The notes: a model not told the origin generated them from the sequence alone. A stretch of DNA of 64,000 nt from Muraenolepis orangiensis (GCA_027704905.1 CM051006.1:9793725-9857724), one strand, 5' to 3'. Counted from the first letter of the stretch, positions 53,578-64,000 are shown. Numbers and translations are program-made.

Positions 53578-56500
53578 ATGCCACTACTATCATGTGTGAT
53601 TATGAGGTCTCTACACAAGATGATTACGCTACATTCCACTGTCAATGTGCGCACAAAACAAACTAGGCATTGTGACTCACTGCTAGCTCTTGGCCGTGCT
53701 CTGATTGTATTACTACTGATGATATCGGGCAATGTGCATGTTCATCCTGGACCTTCTATTGTATGTAGCCCTAGTTCTGACCTATGCCCTGATGTCAATC
53801 TTTGTCACAATGATCTGAGTTTCCCTGACTTCTGCTCTCGTAAAGCTTTAGGTTTTCTACATGTAAATGCTAGAAGCTTACTGCCAAAAATTGACCAGAT
53901 AAAAGTACTCGTTCACAGCTCAAATCCGGAGGTACTTGTCATCACTGAGTCTTGGCTGAAGAAGAATATCCCAGACTCTGACATCGGCATCGCTGGTTAT
54001 AATGTGTTTAGGCAGGATAGATCATCTAAAGCGGGTGGAGTAGTTATATTCACAAAGCAACACCTCCAGTGTTCTATCGCCACTAGTAAATCTGTCCCCA
54101 AACAATTTGACCTACTTATCGTAAACATTAAACTGGCAAATAGCTCTACACTGACAGTCGCTGGCTGCTATCGCCCACCCTCTGCCCCAGCATGTACCCT
54201 ACCTGCTCTCAGCACCCTCCTGGCACCCCACACTCATTCTGAGTTTGTGCTTCTGGGGGATCTAAACTGGGACATGCTCAACCCTCCTGCGCAGGTCCAA
54301 AAACAATGGGACTCTCTTAATCTCTCGCAGATTATCCTTACTCCTACACGGTATGACACCAAAAATCCAGAAAAAGCCACCCTCCTTGATGTCATCCTCA
54401 CAAATAACCCTGACAGGTACAAAACTGGCGTCTTCTGTAGCGATCTCAGTGACCACTGTCTTATTGGCTGCATTCGTAATGGCGGCACAATTAAACAGCC
54501 AGTTCTTACCACTCACAGGCGAATACTGAAACATTTCGACGAACAAGCCTTCCTCTACGACCTGGCTGCTATCAGGTGGGACAGAATTAGTTTGATCCCT
54601 GACATCGATGCTGCATGGTCCTTCTTTTATGACTCCTTTGGTATGGTAATCAATAAACACGCTCCCATAAAAAAAATGAGGTTAAAAAACCGATGCAGTC
54701 CTTGGTTCAACCGAGATTTAGCTGAACTGCTTCACCTCAAGAACTCCACCTGGCGCAGGGCTCGTCACTCAAAATCCCACGACGATTGGCTATCATTCAG
54801 GAAAATTAGAAATAAGTCTATACAGGCTATCCGCAAAGCCAAGGTTGATTACTTCCATAATCAATTCAACCTCTGTGGATCCAATCCAAGGACATTCTGG
54901 AAAACAGTGAAAGAGATGGAGAATAAACCCCCATCCTCTCATCTCCCTAACTCCCTCGTTATTGAGGACACAGTAGTCACCGGTAATGAGCGCATAGCAG
55001 AGCTCTTTAACCAGCACTTTGTTAAATGTGGGAACCTATTTGACTCTTTAGCGCCTCCTAAGCCCCCCACCAACACTCCGCCACCCAGCCCCTCTAGCGT
55101 AGCCCCATGTCACAGCTTCTGCCTGCAGGAAATTAGTGAGAACGATGTGCTGGAGGTCCTTATTAAACTTGACCCCAACAAACCTGCAGGTCTTGATGGG
55201 CTAGACCCCTTCTTTTTTAAAGTTGCAGCCCCAATTATTGCAGAAGCTATCTCCCACCTTTGTAATCTGTCCATACAGACAGCAGTGCTACCTTCTGCCT
55301 GGAAGGCAGCCTCAGTGCAACCTTTGTTTAAAGGGGGAAACCATGCTGACCCCAACTGCTATCGTCCAATATCCATTCTACCCTGTATAGCGAAAGTGTT
55401 AGAAAAGTTAGTTTGCAAACAGCTAACATGGTTTCTGAAGACTTACAACATACTATCTGACATGCAGTCTGGGTTCCGTGCAGGTCATGGGTGTGAGACG
55501 GCGACTCTTAAAGTCCTAAATGATATCATCAATGCCCTTGACTCCAGACAATACTGTGCTGCCATTTTCATCGATCTTGCCAAAGCCTTCGACACTGTAG
55601 ATCACCAACTGCTTCTGGGAAAGCTTAGATGCATTGGTGTCACTAACCAATCGATAGCCTGGTTTGAAAACTACCTGTCCATGCGCACCCAGTGTGTAAA
55701 ATCTGACAGTCTGATAACACAGCCCCTATCCATCTCTAAGGGAGTGCCACAAGGCTCTATCCTAGCACCCATCCTATTCTCAATATATATAAATGACTTG
55801 GAGAAATCAGTGGGCAACTCCTCTATCCACCTATATGCCGATGACACGATTCTGTACACTGCTGGCCCTTCCCCAGATACTGTCCTGAAAACTCTTCAGG
55901 ATAGTTTTCAGAGAATCCAGTCACATCTCTCTGCCCTTGGCCTGGTCCTGAACACCACTAAAACCAAGATTATGTGGCTTGGCCGCAGTGGTGCCTCCCA
56001 AACTGGCACTATTGTGACCGCCGAAGGCCGAGACCTCGAAATAGTTAAATCTTATAAATACCTTGGATTTTGGATTGACAGTAATCTGTCATTCTCAGAA
56101 CATCTCTCCAAAATTCAGACCAAGGTTAAAGCTAGACTCAGCTTTCTATATAGGAATCGCTCCTCATTCACTTCATCTGCTAAACTCTCTCTGGTCCAGA
56201 TGACTGTCCTTCCTCTGTTCGACTACGGTGATACCATCTACCGCTCGGCGTGTAAAGGAGCTCTCGATCATTTAGACGTTCTGTATCACTCCGCCATCCG
56301 CTTCGCCACCAATGCCCCCTACAGGACACATCACTGTGATCTGTACTCTCTGGCTAACTGGCCCTCTCTTGAGACCAGGCGCAACATCCACTGGCTGATG
56401 TTTGTTTATAAAACACTCCTAGGCCTCACCCCCTTCTACCTCACACAATTACTGCAACTCCGCCCACCCCCGACGCACAACACCCGGTCAGCTACAAACA

Positions 56501-56679
56501 TCCTGCTAAAGATCCCCAAAGCCCATACATCCTTTGGCCGCTCCGCCTTTCAGTTTGCAGCAGCTGATAGCTGGAATATTATACAAAAAACCTTGAAAAT
56601 GAAGACCTTTATCTCCCCCCGCACCTTCAAGGACACTATTACAAACACCCTGGTACACACATGCAGCTGCTTTGCCTGA
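53578..56679 (+). CDS. LINE ORF2-type polyprotein, intact (endonuclease and reverse transcriptase)
   Basis: Uninterrupted 1033-residue frame of a non-LTR retrotransposon, L2-like by layout (CR1/L2 group). A short N-terminal segment with VHVHPGPS precedes the APE-type endonuclease: FLHVNARSLLPKID (about residue 90), VITESWL (about 120), LLGDLNWDML (about 222) and SDHCLI (about 290). The reverse transcriptase follows: LDPNKPAGLDGLDPFFFK, FIDLAKAFDTVDH (about 663), GVPQGSILAPILFSIYINDL and YADDTILY (about 751). Catalytic Asp residues are all present. It is antisense in a prlr-like intron between exons 58808-58637 and 53379-53246. Absence of any stop over 3.1 kb indicates a recent insertion. I cannot say whether it is active. 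Confidence 0.9.
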   Translation: MPLLSCVIMRSLHKMITLHSTVNVRTKQTRHCDSLLALGRALIVLLLMISGNVHVHPGPSIVCSPSSDLCPDVNLCHNDLSFPDFCSRKALGFLHVNARSLLPKIDQIKVLVHSSNPEVLVITESWLKKNIPDSDIGIAGYNVFRQDRSSKAGGVVIFTKQHLQCSIATSKSVPKQFDLLIVNIKLANSSTLTVAGCYRPPSAPACTLPALSTLLAPHTHSEFVLLGDLNWDMLNPPAQVQKQWDSLNLSQIILTPTRYDTKNPEKATLLDVILTNNPDRYKTGVFCSDLSDHCLIGCIRNGGTIKQPVLTTHRRILKHFDEQAFLYDLAAIRWDRISLIPDIDAAWSFFYDSFGMVINKHAPIKKMRLKNRCSPWFNRDLAELLHLKNSTWRRARHSKSHDDWLSFRKIRNKSIQAIRKAKVDYFHNQFNLCGSNPRTFWKTVKEMENKPPSSHLPNSLVIEDTVVTGNERIAELFNQHFVKCGNLFDSLAPPKPPTNTPPPSPSSVAPCHSFCLQEISENDVLEVLIKLDPNKPAGLDGLDPFFFKVAAPIIAEAISHLCNLSIQTAVLPSAWKAASVQPLFKGGNHADPNCYRPISILPCIAKVLEKLVCKQLTWFLKTYNILSDMQSGFRAGHGCETATLKVLNDIINALDSRQYCAAIFIDLAKAFDTVDHQLLLGKLRCIGVTNQSIAWFENYLSMRTQCVKSDSLITQPLSISKGVPQGSILAPILFSIYINDLEKSVGNSSIHLYADDTILYTAGPSPDTVLKTLQDSFQRIQSHLSALGLVLNTTKTKIMWLGRSGASQTGTIVTAEGRDLEIVKSYKYLGFWIDSNLSFSEHLSKIQTKVKARLSFLYRNRSSFTSSAKLSLVQMTVLPLFDYGDTIYRSACKGALDHLDVLYHSAIRFATNAPYRTHHCDLYSLANWPSLETRRNIHWLMFVYKTLLGLTPFYLTQLLQLRPPPTHNTRSATNILLKIPKAHTSFGRSAFQFAAADSWNIIQKTLKMKTFISPRTFKDTITNTLVHTCSCFA

Positions 56680-57045
56680 TGCTCACTACCAATGTCTTGA
56701 CCTCTCCTATAGTATGCATTGCCATGAAGGAATGAATGGATGAATGAATGAATGAATGAATGAATGATTGAATGGATGAATGTTCTATATTATTTTAATG
56801 ACTGATTGAACCATAGCAGTATTGTTTTAGAGATGTTATATGTTTAACTGCTATGCCTGTCATCTCTGCTCTGTGTCATTGTGTTGTCTCCTGGGTTCTG
56901 TAGTGCCCGGAGTCTGTCTTTTTATTTTCTTCCTCCCAACCCCCATCCCCTCAGGAAGCCTTTTGCCTCCTGTCAGGTCATCATTGAAAATAAGAATTTG
57001 TTCTTAATTGATTTTCCTGGCTAAATAAAGGTTCTACTACTACTG
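56680..57045 (+). mobile_element. 3' UTR and terminus of the intact LINE
   Basis: Contains a (GAAT)n stretch at about 56730-56780. It ends with AATAAGAATTTGTTCTTAAT, then CTGGCTAAATAAAGGTTCTA and a CTACTACTA tail at about 57045. The small hairpin AAGAATTTGTTCTT and the AAATAAAGGTT end are typical of L2-like fish elements. Confidence 0.75.
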
Positions 57046-57524
57046 TTTATAGGGCCACCGCAATATGTTTTGTATATATACAATTAAATATATAACATTT
57101 TCTTACCTGTTTATTTAGTTTAGTTTAGTTTATTTAGTTTTGCTAATTGTTTTAATAATTTATATTTAGCATTTGCTTGTAAGAGTGTCTTTAGGATGCT
57201 AGACAATTGAATTGTACAATGACAATAAAGGCATTCATATTCGTATTCTGATGAATACGAAACTAAAACTAAAACTACGGCGAGTTTTACTGTGTGATAT
57301 AAGTAAGAAGTAAGAAGCGTCTCAGGACTTTTAAAAGAATATCCAGAATTTAGCACGCTTCTTCTATTCGTTCACCGTGCCGTTCTTTACAATCTAAGGT
57401 TATGGACACAAAATCTGAATATTTGTTTAATTTGTTAAAGACCAGAAATAAAAGTATCCCTCAGCGTTGTCCATTGTAAACGCCTAGACCACTACACAAT
57501 CAATAACAATGGAAAAATATAACA

Positions 57525-57735
57525 TAACATTACATGACATTACCGTCATTTAGCAGACGCTTTTATCCAAAGCGACTTACAATAGTGCGTTTCAACAAAG
57601 GAAGGTAAGAGAACAACTCGTCACCAGAAGTCTAAAGGGCATTTCATTCCTAACAAGTCTCTCAAAGAACTGAACCAACCAGTGCTCAGGTAAAAGTACA
57701 ATAAGCTGGCAAACAATAGAACAAAGAATAGAGCT
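57525..57735 (+). repeat. Teleost interspersed repeat copy
   Basis: CATTTAGCAGACGCTTTTAT, AAAGCGACTTACAATAGTGC and GGTAAGAGAACAACTCGTCA in one run, the best-preserved copy in the window (compare 9.1-9.7 kb). Confidence 0.7.
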
Positions 57736-57744
57736 AACAAGCAA

Positions 57745-58065
57745 ACAATCATCCATCCATCCATCCATCTTCTCCCGCTTATCCGTAATCGGGTCTTGGA
57801 GGTAGCAGCTCCAGCAGGGGACTCCAAACTTCCCTCTCCCTGGCAACATGGACTAGCTCTGACTGGGGGATCCCGAGGCGTTCCCAGGCCAGTGTGGAGA
57901 TGTAATCACCCCACCTGTACCTCGGTCTGCCCCGTGGTCTCTTCCCAGTTGGATGTGCCTGGAAAACCTCCCTCGGGAGGCGACCAGGAAGCATCCTTAC
58001 TAGATGCCCGAACCACCTCAACTGGCTCCTTTCTACGCGAAGGAGCAAACAATCAACCAACCATC
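57745..58065 (-). mobile_element. RTE-like LINE 3' fragment with (GGAT)n tail
   Basis: Minus frame 58060-57779 encodes the C-terminal end common to teleost RTE-type LINEs: SQLRWFGHLVRMLPGRLPRE, then RPRGRPRYRWGDYISTLAWE and LLPPRPD. It is followed by a (GGATG)n-type tail at about 57745-57770. It is 5'-truncated and appears inserted into the neighbouring interspersed repeat, since AGCAAACAATC occurs on both sides (about 57738 and 58043). Confidence 0.75.
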
Positions 58066-58319
58066 AAAGCTAGTAATGCAAGTGCTAAGAGGTCAGGATC
58101 CGGGTAGTGTTTTCAGCCCGCGGTGGAAGATGGGCAGAGACTCTGCAGTCCTGACATCAGTGGGGAGTTCATTCCACCAAATTGGGGCCACAGGACAGAG
58201 AGGAGCCGTGACCACGTAGGGGCCCTTGTGTGGGTTGTGTAGGGGCCCTTGTGGCCCCTAAGCGGTCAAGGCTCTTCCTCCCTGCCTGTCCTGGGGGGGG
58301 GGGGGGGGTCCCAGGACAT

Positions 58320-58385
58320 CTGAGGGGGACCCCTGTGTGTTCTACTGACTTCAATGCAGATCTGATTGGGGGCCCCTGTGTGAGG
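58320..58385 (+). repeat. GGGGCCCCTGTGTG repeat, copy 1
   Basis: GACCCCTGTGTGTTCTACTG, CTTCAATGCAGATCTGATTG, then GGGGCCCCTGTGTG. It recurs at 62819-62880, where it overlaps the end of a prlr-like exon. Confidence 0.7.
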
Positions 58386-58884
58386 TCATGGCTCTTCTCT
58401 GTCCTGTGGGGCAAGTAGATGCCCCGAGGCAGCAGAGCTAAGTAGACTTGGCTTGACCAGAGCCTGGAGGTAGGAATATTAGTTCAGAGGACAACATTCA
58501 TATAGTTTTGTGTGTGTGTGTGTGTGTGTGGGGGGGGGGGGGGGTACATACGACAAAACAAGGATGTAACCTTGGAAAACACGAAGCTGCGTTTACAACC
58601 TACACAACCCACACACATACAGCCTATGATGTTTACCTCCCATTCGGCGCCGTCCAGCTTGACGCGCAGCTCGTAGACCGGCGTGATCCAGCCGGAGCGG
58701 GTGTCCGCCTTGCGGGGGGGGGGGGGGGGTCCCAGGACACCCGGAAGAAGGTCCCCTCGCGGTCCTCCAGCACGGACACCGTCACGTTCTCCGGGGTGTG
58801 GGGCTGGACTGGGTGAGGTGAGGGGATGGGGGGGGGGGACAGACAGAGTGTTAGACGGGCGGAAGGGACTTGAACCGGTGGGGG

Positions 58885-59010
58885 ATAGCTGAGTCTGGAG
58901 CTAGGACTTGGTTTGGGAACAGGAAGGTCGCCGGTTCAAGTCCCCGAAACACCTGGGCTCACTGCCGAGGTGCCCTTGAGCAAGGCACCAGATCCCCCCC
59001 CCCCTACCCT
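58885..59010 (+). mobile_element. tRNA-derived SINE, family A (3'-truncated)
   Basis: GGAAGGTCGCCGGTTCAAGT, CCCCGAAACACCTGGG and GCCCTTGAGCAAGGCACCAG as in the copy at 60.8 kb. The 3' body is missing. Confidence 0.65.
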
Positions 59011-59129
59011 GCTCCCCCTACCCTGCTCCCAGATTTACATTTAGACACACGCAACGCGGCTTGTCTCACAAAAGGAGGAATCGGGAAAGAAAGTGAGTAT
59101 GACGTCAATGTTTGTCATGTGAAATGTTA

Positions 59130-59790
59130 ACGAGAAACGCTTTGAATGAATACACAAATACAAGCTGCTAACACCGATTTGTCATGGTTTGATGTATTTA
59201 TATTATAATTAGTCAATTCCGAGTGTTATGATTGGGGTTTTGTTAGGAGCAAACAATAAAGACATCTTATTTTCAAGTGTGATTTCAAACAGGATCACAT
59301 TTGATCAAATCGTTTCTGACATGAGTGATTTAACCCAGGGGGGTTAAATCACACGTTAAATCACACGCTCACCTTCTGTCATCACGCTCACGCTAAATGA
59401 CTGAAGGTGAATTGAAAGCATCCTCTGTGGTCTGAGCAGTTTTCCACTCCTCTCCAGTAACGGCTATGAACAGATAAGAAGCTTCAGATCAACAGCTAAT
59501 TATCGTGCAAACCTTTGCTAACGCGACAGCACGCTTTGCTTGTTTCTCGTTAGGACAATGACTGATGAAGTCTTCGGTCTATGTTTACAGACCACAGATT
59601 TTACATTTGTCACAGTGTCTGTACATATCTGTACAACTGTGTGGTTAGGTAGATAATACACTCAAACATACTGTATATTAAACTACAGATAATAACAATG
59701 TATATTCAAAATCTAACAATAAGAAATATTAGTTCAGAAGTTTACATATATTAATATAATTTATACATATATAAGTATACATATATTAAA
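59130..59790. other. Intron DNA, no gene recognised
   Basis: AT-rich. I see only a short local inverted/duplicated segment around 59335-59365 (GGGGGGTTAAATCACACGTT). No coding sequence. Confidence 0.5.
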
Positions 59791-59804
59791 CATATGTAAA
59801 CATA

Positions 59805-60050
59805 TTAGATTCGATTCGATTCGATTCAAATGTATTGTCATTGCACAGCAGCACAAGTACAGTACAGAGAAAATGATTTGGCATCTAACCAGAGTGCAAA
59901 TGTAACAGTAAAATGCATAGCAATATATCAAGTACAATGGATTGATAGGATGTTAAAACAGTCTACTATGTACAAGAACAGGTATAAATTAACTTATAGA
60001 GTAGGTATGAGATATGTGCAGAATATATATGCATACATATACGTATATAT
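59805..60050 (-). mobile_element. LINE 3' UTR-type repeat
   Basis: Minus-strand copy of the tail that follows the LINE at 26.9 kb (GGCATCTAACCAGAGTGCAA and TTATAGAGTAGGTATGAGAT on the plus strand). Confidence 0.7.
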
Positions 60051-60487
60051 TGATATGCTGGCCATTCTCTGCCTATATTTCTACACTTGGGAAAGATAAC
60101 CGTATAACCCATGTTGCCATGGCAATCTGTAAGACGATAGTGGTATAAAAGAGTGTGTGGGAAGCCCTGATCTAGGAGAGAGACGTGTTGTTTTTGTCTT
60201 GTTGTTGTTGTGTGTTGTTGTTGTCGTGGTGATGGATCAACCACCCACCGATGTAGGCCACGTCGACCACCACGGGCTCGGAGAGGCTGCCGCCCAGCGC
60301 GTTGGAGGCGCTGACGGTGATGTTGTAGTTCACCCAGACGGACGTGGGGGTTCCTGCTGAAGTAGCAGGAGTTCTGACCGGCCGTCTGGTAGTCAGGACA
60401 CTCGTACACCACCTCGGAGCTGGGGCCGGAGAAAACACAACAAGAAGACCTTTAGTTTTTTTCCGGGTTTGAGTTATCTAACACAGT

Positions 60488-60755
60488 GTTGTGTCTAAAT
60501 CTAAATCTGGAGGATTGAATCCTCTTTATCGGTCTCATACATGTTAACACACACACAGTGAAATGTGTTCCTCTGCATTTAACCCATCCTAGTATTAGGA
60601 GCAGTGGGGCAGCTTTTGTATATACAGTGCCAAGTAGGGGTCTGGTGCCTTGCTCAAGGGCATCTCGGCAGTGCCCAGGTGTTTCAGGGACTTCAACCGG
60701 CGACCTTCAGGTTCCCAAGTCCTAACAGACTGAGCTATCCTGCTGCCCTGTGTCG
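60488..60755 (-). mobile_element. tRNA-derived SINE, family A (minus copy of inverted pair)
   Basis: Tail side GGAGGATTGAATCCTCTTTA, head side AGGTTCCCAAGTCCTAACAG, with CCTAGTATTAGGAGCAGTGG between. It faces the plus copy at 60832-61075 with a 75-bp spacer, so the pair can form a long hairpin. Confidence 0.75.
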
Positions 60756-60831
60756 TGAGAAAAAGGGAAGAAGGGGAGAGATGGAGAGCGAGTAAGAGAG
60801 GGAGAAATGCCAGGTCAAGGAAATATTTGTG

Positions 60832-61075
60832 GTGGCAGGATAGCTCCGTCTGTTGTCAGGACTTGGGGCTTGGGGAACCGGAAGGTCGCCGGTTCAAGTC
60901 CCCGAAACACCACCTGGGTACACACTGCCGAGGTGCCCTTGAGCAAGGCACCAGACCCCCTACACTGCTGCCCACTGCTCCTAATACTAGGATGGGTTAA
61001 ATGAAGAGAAACTAATGTCACTGTGTTTGTACACATGACCAAAGAAGAGGATTCAATCCTCCAGATTTCGCTTTC
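60832..61075 (+). mobile_element. tRNA-derived SINE, family A (plus copy of inverted pair)
   Basis: GGCAGGATAGCTCCGTCTGT, CGGTTCAAGTCCCCGAAACA, AATACTAGGATGGGTTAAAT and tail GAGGATTCAATCCTCCAG. Best full-length copy in the window. Confidence 0.8.
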
Positions 61076-61257
61076 GATTTTTTCTTGTTTCGTTTAGTTA
61101 GACACAAATGTAAAAATATATTAAAAAAACTACTTACAAACCCCCAGCTGCCACAAATAAGCTCTGAAAGACATCTGAAAGCAGTGGTGGGCACTATCCA
61201 CCACTGCTTTCAGAACAGTTCTATCAGCCACCTGCCTGACTGAACTGTTGCCGCCTA

Positions 61258-61500
61258 GCGGGCAGCAGTATAGCTCAGGAGGTCGAGCGGTCGCCTCCCA
61301 ACCGGAAGGTCGCTGGTTCGATCCCCAGCTCCTCCTAGGGAAAAACTGTCGATGTGTCCATGAGCAAGACACCCTAACCCCTAACTGCTCCTGATGTGCT
61401 GGTTGTCTCCTTGCATGGAGCTGAGTATGAATGGGTGAATGTGAGGCATGACTTGTGAAGCGCTTTGGATAAAAGCGCTCTATAAAAGCATCCATTACCC
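61258..61500 (+). mobile_element. tRNA-derived SINE, family B
   Basis: Head GGCAGTATAGCTCAGGAGGT, B box GGTTCGATCCCC, body GAGCAAGACACCCTAACCCC, tail AAGCGCTTTGGATAAAAGCG. The tRNA-like head carries Pol III A and B boxes; I do not call it a tRNA gene because it is a dispersed repeat. Confidence 0.8.
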
Positions 61501-61884
61501 TCACTGCTGGCTCAATGTAGACAGGTCATCTCAGGCCCTCCCACTCACCACTAGATCGTACCATGGAGCCGTCACGCTGGCATTTGAAGTGTTTGAGGTT
61601 AATTTCATGAATGCTAATTCACCATCAACATGAATACAATACTGGTGAAGCACCGCTGCCTGCTCGTCAATTTAAATGTGTATTTTGACGCTAGACTATG
61701 TGTGTAATGAGACTAATATGGCATTCTATGCTTCGGTGTGTATTGAGGGTGAGTGGTTGGTGGCCGGTTGAAGCAGCCTCACCTGGCCTCGGAGTCAGAC
61801 TGCTTTAGAGTCTGGGGCTGCAGGTTAAGGCTGCACACCTGTGGTAATCGAGGCCCATATAAACCCATCTAAAGGTCCATAAAC

Positions 61885-61915
61885 CAGCCACCACACACAC
61901 ACACACACACACACA

Positions 61916-61952
<37 letters not shown>

Positions 61953-61955
61953 AGA
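61885..61955. repeat. (CA)n microsatellite
   Basis: CA repeat with one CAGA interruption, downstream of the partial fold-back-like segment at about 61768. Confidence 0.9.
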
Positions 61956-62255
61956 GGAGCTCTGAGTGCTGCCTGTAATGGTTTCCAACTTGGTCAATGA
62001 ACTGGTGTCAATCCGACCAATCAGGCTCTTGGAACCACCGACCGTGTCTCAGGACTCAGAGCCTCTCTTCTCTACCCTTCATGTTGTGTTCATGAGGTTT
62101 CCTTTACTGCCTGTCAGGCTCTTGGTACATCAAGTGCTAGGTGTATCCATTTGAATTAAAGTCACGTTTTTGCATGTTTTTTTTTATATTATTCCTTAGT
62201 CTATCCTTTTTTTTATTATTGTATTAAATGGTGACACATTGTCTTATTTGTTTGC

Positions 62256-62316
62256 GTGCGTGCGTGTGCCGTGGTGTGTGTGTGTGTGTGTGTGTGGTGC
62301 GGGGTGGGGCGTGTGT

Positions 62317-62356
<40 letters not shown>

Positions 62357-62368
62357 TGTGTGTGTGTG

Positions 62369-62431
<63 letters not shown>

Positions 62432-62545
62432 TGCGTGGGCGGGGGGCAGGGGGGTGTGTGTATGTATGAGTGTGTGTGTGTGTGTGAGTTTGTGCGTGGG
62501 CGGGGGGCAGGGGGGTGTGTTTGTATGTGTGTGTGTGTGTATCAA
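62256..62545. repeat. GT-rich microsatellite with duplicated G-rich block
   Basis: GT repeat containing two copies of GCGTGGGCGGGGGGCAGGGG (about 62432 and 62494). Confidence 0.9.
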
Positions 62546-62818
62546 GAGTTCTTTCTGAAGGGAGGCCTACTGTGTTAGACTTTGAAAGACCCCTGCTGAT
62601 CAGAAGATAAGGGACCATGAACCATCCTCCTCACAAAATGAAACTATCTCCTGTGAGGTCGTAAAACCTCTGATTAAAAGGCTGTGTAATGTGTGAGTGT
62701 TCGTTACGCATACAATTACGCAATACAATTACACATCAATTGTGTGTGCCTTTGCACTACTTCTTCCTTTGGCCCATGACGCAATATGTCATACGGAAAT
62801 TGCCACGAGAAGATATGA

Positions 62819-62880
62819 TGGGGCCCCTGTGTGTTCTTCTGACTTCAATGCTGATCTGATCGGGGGCCCCTTGTGTGTTC
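62819..62880 (+). repeat. GGGGCCCCTGTGTG repeat, copy 2, at prlr exon edge
   Basis: GGGGCCCCTGTGTGTTCTTC, CTTCAATGCTGATCTGATCG, then GGGGGCCCCTTGTGTGTTCT, where it runs into the end of the D1 exon of the prlr-like gene. Confidence 0.7.
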
Positions 62881-63013
62881 TCCTTGCGGTAGTGGAGCGC
62901 GTAGGTGGCCCTCGGCGCATGGCCCCCGTCTCTGGGGTCCCACCAGCAGGTGAAGGTCTCCTTGTTGCGTGACAAGCAGCTGGTCAGCGTGGGCTTCCCC
63001 GGTAGGCTGTGGT

Positions 63014-63016
<3 letters not shown>

Positions 63017-63101
<85 letters not shown>
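63017..63101. repeat. (GA)n microsatellite at prlr exon acceptor
   Basis: GA repeat that on the minus strand is the CT-rich tract immediately before the D1 exon acceptor at 63013. Confidence 0.95.
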
Positions 63102-63106
<5 letters not shown>

Positions 63107-63474
63107 CAAGATTAAAATGGAACAGCCACAGAAGTATCACTACTGTCTGTCAAGGGTCGGTACCTTTTTCAGTCGGCAGATCAATAAAAAGAAAATAAAT
63201 GACGAAATAAACTTGTTCTTAGGAGAGCAGAAATCTGCTCAGACAATTTAGGATGGAAAGAATGATGAGATGTCCTATATTTAGTATGAAGATGATGAAA
63301 TTGCAGTAAATAGATTTTGTCGAATATGAACAAGAAATTACTCTAGCTTTGTAACTTGGTCAAATGTCAATTGTATCCCGGAAACACTGGGATGAAAACT
63401 GTAACATGTAATTGAATGTGATATACTGTATATCTATTTTCAGCCTTGTTATTCAGCTATATGGAATGAGCCAA

Positions 63475-64000
63475 GTATGGCTGTGGTCCAGGGTCATGGG
63501 TTCCAGACCCCTGGTCTCGTGCTTAGCGGGCTCAAGACTGCATCACAAAGGACCGCAACCACCCAGGGCGCCATCTCTTCTCCTCCCTACCGTTCTGTTG
63601 CCGGTTCCACAGCATCCGTACAAGGACTACCAGGTTCAAGGATAGTTCTTATCCACAGGCAGTGCACCGACAGAACTGCTAGGAGTGCTGCCACTTTCAA
63701 AACATTGTCTTTCATATAACATGACAATATTATACTCATTACACTTACTGTACTGTACTGCACTGTATTCAAGATGCTGCTGCACTACTGGCACTTTAAA
63801 ATGCTTTTTAAAAGCTTTTTGCACAATTCAACACATATACATATCATCCATCAGTCACTTTATGGTTATATTTATTGTTCTTCAATAGTATATTGTCTAC
63901 AGTTATTTTATAGTGTAGTGTTTTAGAAAATGCATACTGCGGGAGGGAATGGGGAGTTAGCGTTCCATTTGTACTTTTGCACTGTTGCACATGGACAATA
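63475..64000 (+). mobile_element. LINE 3' end copy, running to the window edge
   Basis: Contains the decayed end of LINE coding sequence (CCACAGCATCCGTACAAGGACTACC region). The UTR with AACTGCTAGGAGTGCTGCCA follows, and GGGAATGGGGAGTTAGCGTT at 63945. Same family as 31.3-32.4 kb. Confidence 0.75.

Noticed and set aside
61258..61325. Second tRNA-like head (GGCAGTATAGCTCAGG ... GGTTCGATCC)
   Set aside because: SINE family B head, present three times with a conserved non-tRNA body.

Overview
The window is nuclear DNA of a ray-finned fish, almost certainly a teleost. The gene order RAD1 (+), BRIX1 (-), DNAJC21 (+), AGXT2 (-), PRLR-like (-) is the vertebrate block known from human 5p13. The genes are intron-rich with GT/AG splice sites. 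The repeats are of teleost type: jockey-superfamily LINEs, an L2-like LINE, tRNA-derived SINEs, hAT-type elements and very many long (CA)n/(CT)n tracts. The extreme microsatellite density recalls cod-like fishes, but I do not claim a species.

Layout. 1-1.5 kb: LINE 3' tail, then the last four exons of RAD1. 2.9-7.8 kb: complete BRIX1 (10 exons, 342 aa), with a 33-bp minisatellite in its last intron. 7.8-8.6 kb: divergent BRIX1/DNAJC21 promoter holding a 97-bp near-perfect hairpin. 8.6-19.0 kb: complete DNAJC21 (12 exons, 587 aa); one intron contains a MITE and a truncated transposon-like gene with a SWIM zinc finger. 20.3-39.6 kb: complete AGXT2 (14 exons, 507 aa, likely mitochondrial presequence), with introns full of LINE, SINE, MITE and solo-LTR insertions. 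41.1-46.4 kb: a second copy of the SWIM element, split by a hAT pair that brackets a circularly permuted fragment of a SEPTIN5-like gene. 46.8-50.9 kb: nested remains of a Ty3/gypsy element, an endogenous retrovirus, LINEs and a solo LTR. 52.1-63.0 kb: an eroded prolactin-receptor-like gene, with an intact 1033-codon LINE ORF in one intron. 63.5-64 kb: another LINE 3' end.

The host genes are unrelated housekeeping and metabolic genes: RAD1 is in the 9-1-1 checkpoint clamp, BRIX1 and DNAJC21 act in 60S ribosome biogenesis, AGXT2 is a mitochondrial aminotransferase and PRLR a cytokine receptor. BRIX1 and DNAJC21 share a promoter and a pathway, so co-regulation is plausible.

The most striking observation is at 41.1-46.4 kb. 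Two direct hAT copies carry crossed target-site duplications (left copy CTCTAGAG...CATTAGAT, right copy CATTAGAT...CTCTAGAG), and the septin exons between them lie in circularly permuted order. This is the signature expected if an extrachromosomal circle carrying septin exons plus one hAT copy integrated by homologous recombination into another hAT copy. All coordinates were read by eye; splice sites were checked by phase and, for the complete genes, by total length divisible by three.
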